Shown here: positions 60,301 through 64,000 of the stretch, piece after piece
Layout of the letters: every line of letters starts with the position of its first letter
Position numbering within the stretch: the first letter of the stretch is position 1
From: Diploscapter coronatus
Taxonomy: Eukaryota; Nematoda; Chromadorea; Rhabditida; Rhabditidae
Direction: 5' to 3'
Assembly (NCBI GenBank): GCA_964036155.1
Contig: OZ038422.1
Location: 56,133,201 to 56,197,200, forward strand
DNA length: 64,000 bases
Notes under the pieces: generated by a model
What the model saw: the letters and a program-made list of their open reading frames with translations, nothing else
The model's database searches: none
Told to the model about the DNA's origin: nothing
Translations under genes and position numbers: made by a program

Positions 60301-63300
60301 GAATTTTGACGATATATTTTGTTGGATATGATCTCGAAAATGATAATCCAGATTATTATGATGATTTCACATCGCTTATTTCTGTTGCAGAAGGTATTCA
60401 CTTTGAAAATTTAAATGAGAGAGGGGTGCACGAATTTCGGAATTTCGATTTTGTGCATTCATGTTGTAGTTGTCAAACATAACCCATTTATTCCTTCAGA
60501 ATTTCAAAATGATACCCAATTTAACTTCCAATTATTTCGTGCTGATGAAGTATATTCTACAGAGTCGTCGACTAGCGGGGTCTATTATATGCTTCAGCTT
60601 TGTGATGTGTATAATTCGCATAATAATGATTGTCAACGAACCTTTTCATCGATCACAGTAGTAAGTTGACAAATTTAATGCAGAGATTTGGCAAAAATAA
60701 TGCTCAAAAGGCAGTGTATTTCATTTCTCCAATATTTCACTTTTTGAGACTTTGAAACCATTAGGCTCCCCTTCAAAATAGTCAGAATTACAATTGATAA
60801 AATGAAAGAAATGAAGAAAACAGAAGATAAACAATATTTGAATATGAATTGACGAATAAATCACTTTATCTTGCATTCCCTTTTTATGAATCAATGCGCT
60901 CGAGTATCAGATTTGTTATCAGTCAATATTGCAAATTTTATTTATCAAATGATTTCTTTAAAGATTTGCTTTGTTTAGGTTGGAAATGTTTCGATATTAC
61001 CAGGGTGCAGTTCACGTATCAATGATGGTATGCAGAATTTCTACGGGTTAGTTGATTCTTAAAATACAATTTTCAAAGTTCATCCGTTTCATTAAAAAAA
61101 TAAACATATTTGCCTCTACTGAAAATACCCAAATGATTAGTAAATATTTGAGTGACTTTAACGACAATGCTACTTATTCTAATATTCGAGTAAGAGGTAA
61201 ATGCTGGACTCTGTATTTGAAGGATTCCAGATCCAATGTAGTATTTACTGTTTCAGGTAATGTTTAATGATTATATTCCTACATAAACTTGAAAAAATGA
61301 AATATTCATTTTAAAAATTCCTTTATCGATTTTTAGAATTTCTCTTAGTTGAAAACATCGTATTCAACAATAAGAATCAGTAAATTTCATTTAATTAGAT
61401 TAAAATGACCTGAAAATAGAATTTATCAAACTTCATCCATGTTATTAAATTTTTCCAATTTAATAAACGCATAGTCGTTGTTATCATATGATCAACTATT
61501 TGTAAAAGTGGAGTATCGATAAGAAGATTTTGGTAGGGCAAAATAAGTTTCCCTCCGCTAAGACATCCTCCAGGCTTACAAATAGTCTATCATATAAACT
61601 ATTTTAGATGATTATGATCCCCTTACAGATGGAGAATATGTTATTACTACTTATAACTATCCATTCTCAGCAAATGTTTTACAAATGTAATTTATTATAC
61701 ATATATATGTAGTTAAATTCAAAGGTGCAAAAGAAGCATCTTGAAACGATCACTTGAGTGTACTTTAACTATATGCTAATTTGTCTGAAATTTCATTAAA
61801 ATTTTGAAGTTGATTAATTATAAATTGTATCAAGTTTCAGAAGAAAATTGTTCTAGTTAGTGTGAGAAATGAATACGTGTTTTGTGAGAGAATCGTTCAC
61901 TTATAGAAGGCTCATTTCCTAAAAAATGTCATCCCCAAGTGTAATCTAATTTTTCTAGGAAATATGCTGGCTGATTCTCTCACAGAACGCGTCTAAATAT
62001 AATTAATAAAGCAACAATTTAGGTCACTTGTCACTACAACTGATCAACTGCTAAATTCACGTTAGAAAATTTACCTCATTCAAACTATAACAGAATCAAT
62101 ACTGAAATTTTTAAAACTTTTAACAGAAATGGAATATTAGATATAAGTTTACACAAGTGAAAGATAAAAATGATCTAAAAAATTCTTGATTCCAACTTGT
62201 AAAAGTTATTTTAGAACTGTTCGAAATAACTTATGAAGCATATCATTACGAAATCGGAATTGATCGTCTAAATGTAACATTTCTGAATTCTGTAAACGGA
62301 ACATCAAATGCTTCGTAATAATCGATTTGCATTGAGATAATTAAATAATATTTTATCATAGAACTTGCGATGAAGATGGATTTCGCTCAAATGGTTCAAG
62401 CATTTGCCAAGGAATTAAAATCGAAATGCTTCCTGATGACAATTCAACGGGGATGCTAATTAGGTTAAGAGTAGGTAAGCGAAGTTATGCAGAAGTTCGT
62501 GTATCAAAACAGTTTTTGAAAATACGAGCAAAATATGCATGCGTCAAATGACACAGAAAATGCGTAATTATTTTCGTTGTCTTTCGATATTATTCTGAGC
62601 TTCTTTTGAAATTATTTCATTCCGGAATGATAAACTATTGATTAGAATCATTTTTTATGCTGAACATACCATAATTAGCTCATGAAGCAAATCAGGAAAG
62701 TTCGAATCAAATGTTCCATTTTGACGATGTCATAAATCTAGTGTAATCACATAAACTGCCACTTCCGACAGCGAACATAAAAACTCTTTTGACTCGCGAA
62801 AGTAGAAATGATTTTAATGAAAGTATCTTTAGTAACTTTCGTTAACTCTACTACTTCATCAGTGCCTCCAAGTACATCACAATTACCATTAAAAAATACA
62901 ACACCATCACTATCAAATACATCGACATCACCACCCAATACATCGCCAACCACACCACCTAAGGGTAAAACGAAAACGAGTATGACATATAAGACACATT
63001 TACACAATTCTAACCACCTATTTTAGTAATTATAATAGTAGCCTGTTCAATAATCGCGATGATAATAATCAACGTAGTAATTATTGTGCTATGTTATTCA
63101 TATAGACGAAGATTGCCACTTTTAAGAACTCTTATCAAGTAAAATATCAAAGTGTTCAAATAATTTGGTGTTAATTTTCAGAGATCATGCAGCACTGAAC
63201 GAATATTCAATCGATCCAACACAAGCAAAGTAAAATTGAACATTCATTGAAATAAATAAATTATAATTTAATCTTTTTTTAGAGACCCATGGATTGTTAA

Positions 63301-64000
63301 ATCGACTGATGTTGAAATTAACGAAGAACGCTCTTTAGGAAAGGGAGCGTTTTCTGAGGTTTTCCTAGGAGTTCTAAGTGGTAAGAATTGCATAGCTGCG
63401 AAATTTGACGAAATCATAAATCTAGGCAAGCCCCCATTATTCCAAATAAATCAAAGCATTGAAGTGCAACTGAATTCATCCAAATCGAAAAACGTCTGTG
63501 AGGTAAGAGTTTTTTTGTATGAATTTGTAAAATGAATGATTTAGGTAGCAGTAAAACGCCTACTCGGTCATGCTTCTGAATCAGATCGAAATGACTTCTT
63601 CAAGGAAATCGAAATAATGAAGAAACTCGAATATAATCTGCATATTGCCAAGTAATCACAATAAGAAAAAAGTAGTTCGACATAATTTTAGTATGTATGG
63701 ATACGTTGCGAGCAAATTCGTCCCTCTGATGTTACTTGAATATTGCGAGTTGGGAGATATTTTGCATTATGTTCATGAAAACTCAGAAATTATTCTGGTG
63801 AAAAAGATCCATGTGATATTCAAAAATCATTAAATTTTCAGAATAATCCAAGTGAAATAAAGGGACTTACATCTTATTCGTGGCAGATATGCGATGGAAT
63901 GGTATGCATTTTTACATACACACAACAAAATAATAGAGTTTAGAGTTATATTGCCTCAAAGAATATCGTTCACCGTGATCTAGCTGCTCGAAATGTTTTA
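57374..64000 (+). CDS. CUB-like receptor tyrosine kinase (3' end cut off)
   Basis: The signal peptide MMFIASLSILSVIAIES starts at 57374. Extracellular exons include NCSQDHCNLTWQPYSTYE, FVRLTLDDSWEDLDDYSLCL, SICDNADIFKKRVLNENYGI, FLIFDGFGTNMTYRGS, ILDFIIFPEMIDDFGKQQ and ILTIYFVGYDLENDNPDYYD, which resemble divergent nematode CUB-like modules. A Ser/Thr/Pro stalk (SVPPSTSQLPLKNTTPSLSN) precedes the membrane helix VIIIVACSIIAMIIINVVIIVL and a basic stop (YRRRLPLL). The kinase domain has the Gly loop LGKGAFSEVFLGVL, the lysine in CEVAVKRL, EIEIMKKLEYN, LMLLEYCELGDILHYVHE and the tyrosine-kinase-type catalytic loop HRDLAARNVL at the window edge. A 36-residue or so insertion separates the Gly loop from VAVK. 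One junction, near 58333/59138, did not splice cleanly for me. Ligand unknown. Confidence 0.82.
59252..59459. mobile_element. Tc1-like MITE (copy D), 208 bp
   Basis: The ends are inverted repeats: TACAATAGCGCACAAAAGTT (59252-59271) on the left against the reverse complement of AACTTTTGTGCGTTACTGTA on the right, with two mismatches in 20. TA lies at both edges. It shares the CGCAAAAGTTTGG-type end with the copy at 34234. It sits in an intron of the receptor kinase gene and has no coding capacity. Confidence 0.8.

Noticed and set aside
1..64000. tRNA, rRNA, spliced-leader RNA and CRISPR arrays
   Set aside because: I looked for tRNA B-box-like motifs and SL-like sequences on both strands; matches such as GTTCGAATCC near 41519 fall in coding sequence, and no clover-leaf could be built. 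No regularly spaced repeats were found.

Overview
This window is animal genomic DNA, most likely from a nematode. Two genes encode nematode-type cuticle collagens: an N-terminal signal anchor, a furin-like RVKR or RREKR site, Gly-X-Y blocks and a YCPCP-containing C-terminus. Most introns are short (about 45-60 nt), with GTAAG-like donors and TTTCAG acceptors. The sequence is AT-rich. I do not name a species. The collagens are cut into far more exons than in Caenorhabditis, which argues against that genus. All gene models were spliced by eye, so individual exon edges may be off.

Layout: 1-865 (+) the 3' end of an unrecognised acidic-tailed protein. 1617-3876 (+) a CYP2-like cytochrome P450. 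4492-7011 (+) an F-box/kelch-repeat gene with a damaged splice donor and a 1.27-kb mariner element in one intron. 8305-11908 (+) cuticle collagen 1, about 25 exons. 12705-15675 (-) an F-box protein. 16299-23344 (+) MSH4, the meiotic MutS homologue. 24139-30494 (-) an unrecognised protein with a C-terminal membrane anchor. 33196-34181 (+) a small secreted 8-cysteine protein. 34950-38520 (-) cuticle collagen 2, about 20 or more exons. 39731-47210 (-) a large secreted mosaic serine protease (SRCR, C-type lectin, kringle, LDLa, PAN, SRCR, LDLa, SRCR, trypsin). 48807-51248 (-) a mitochondrial OXA1/COX18-family insertase. 55257-55586 (+) a two-exon neuropeptide precursor whose product matches the allatostatin-C pattern. 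57374 to the window end (+) a CUB-like receptor tyrosine kinase, cut off at the HRDLAARN loop.

The genes form no operon or shared pathway that I can see; it is an ordinary mixed stretch of genome on both strands. The two collagens are paralogues facing opposite ways about 23 kb apart, both with TATA-like boxes 41-42 bp before the ATG. Mobile DNA comprises one mariner copy (perfect 23-bp inverted ends, TA duplication, one in-frame stop in the transposase) and a family of roughly 210-bp Tc1-like MITEs with three recognisable copies and a possible fourth.

The most interesting items are the allatostatin-C-like peptide gene, the micro-exon collagens, the protease architecture, a perfect 56-bp palindrome in a protease intron, and the P450 whose I-helix lacks the usual acid-Thr pair.
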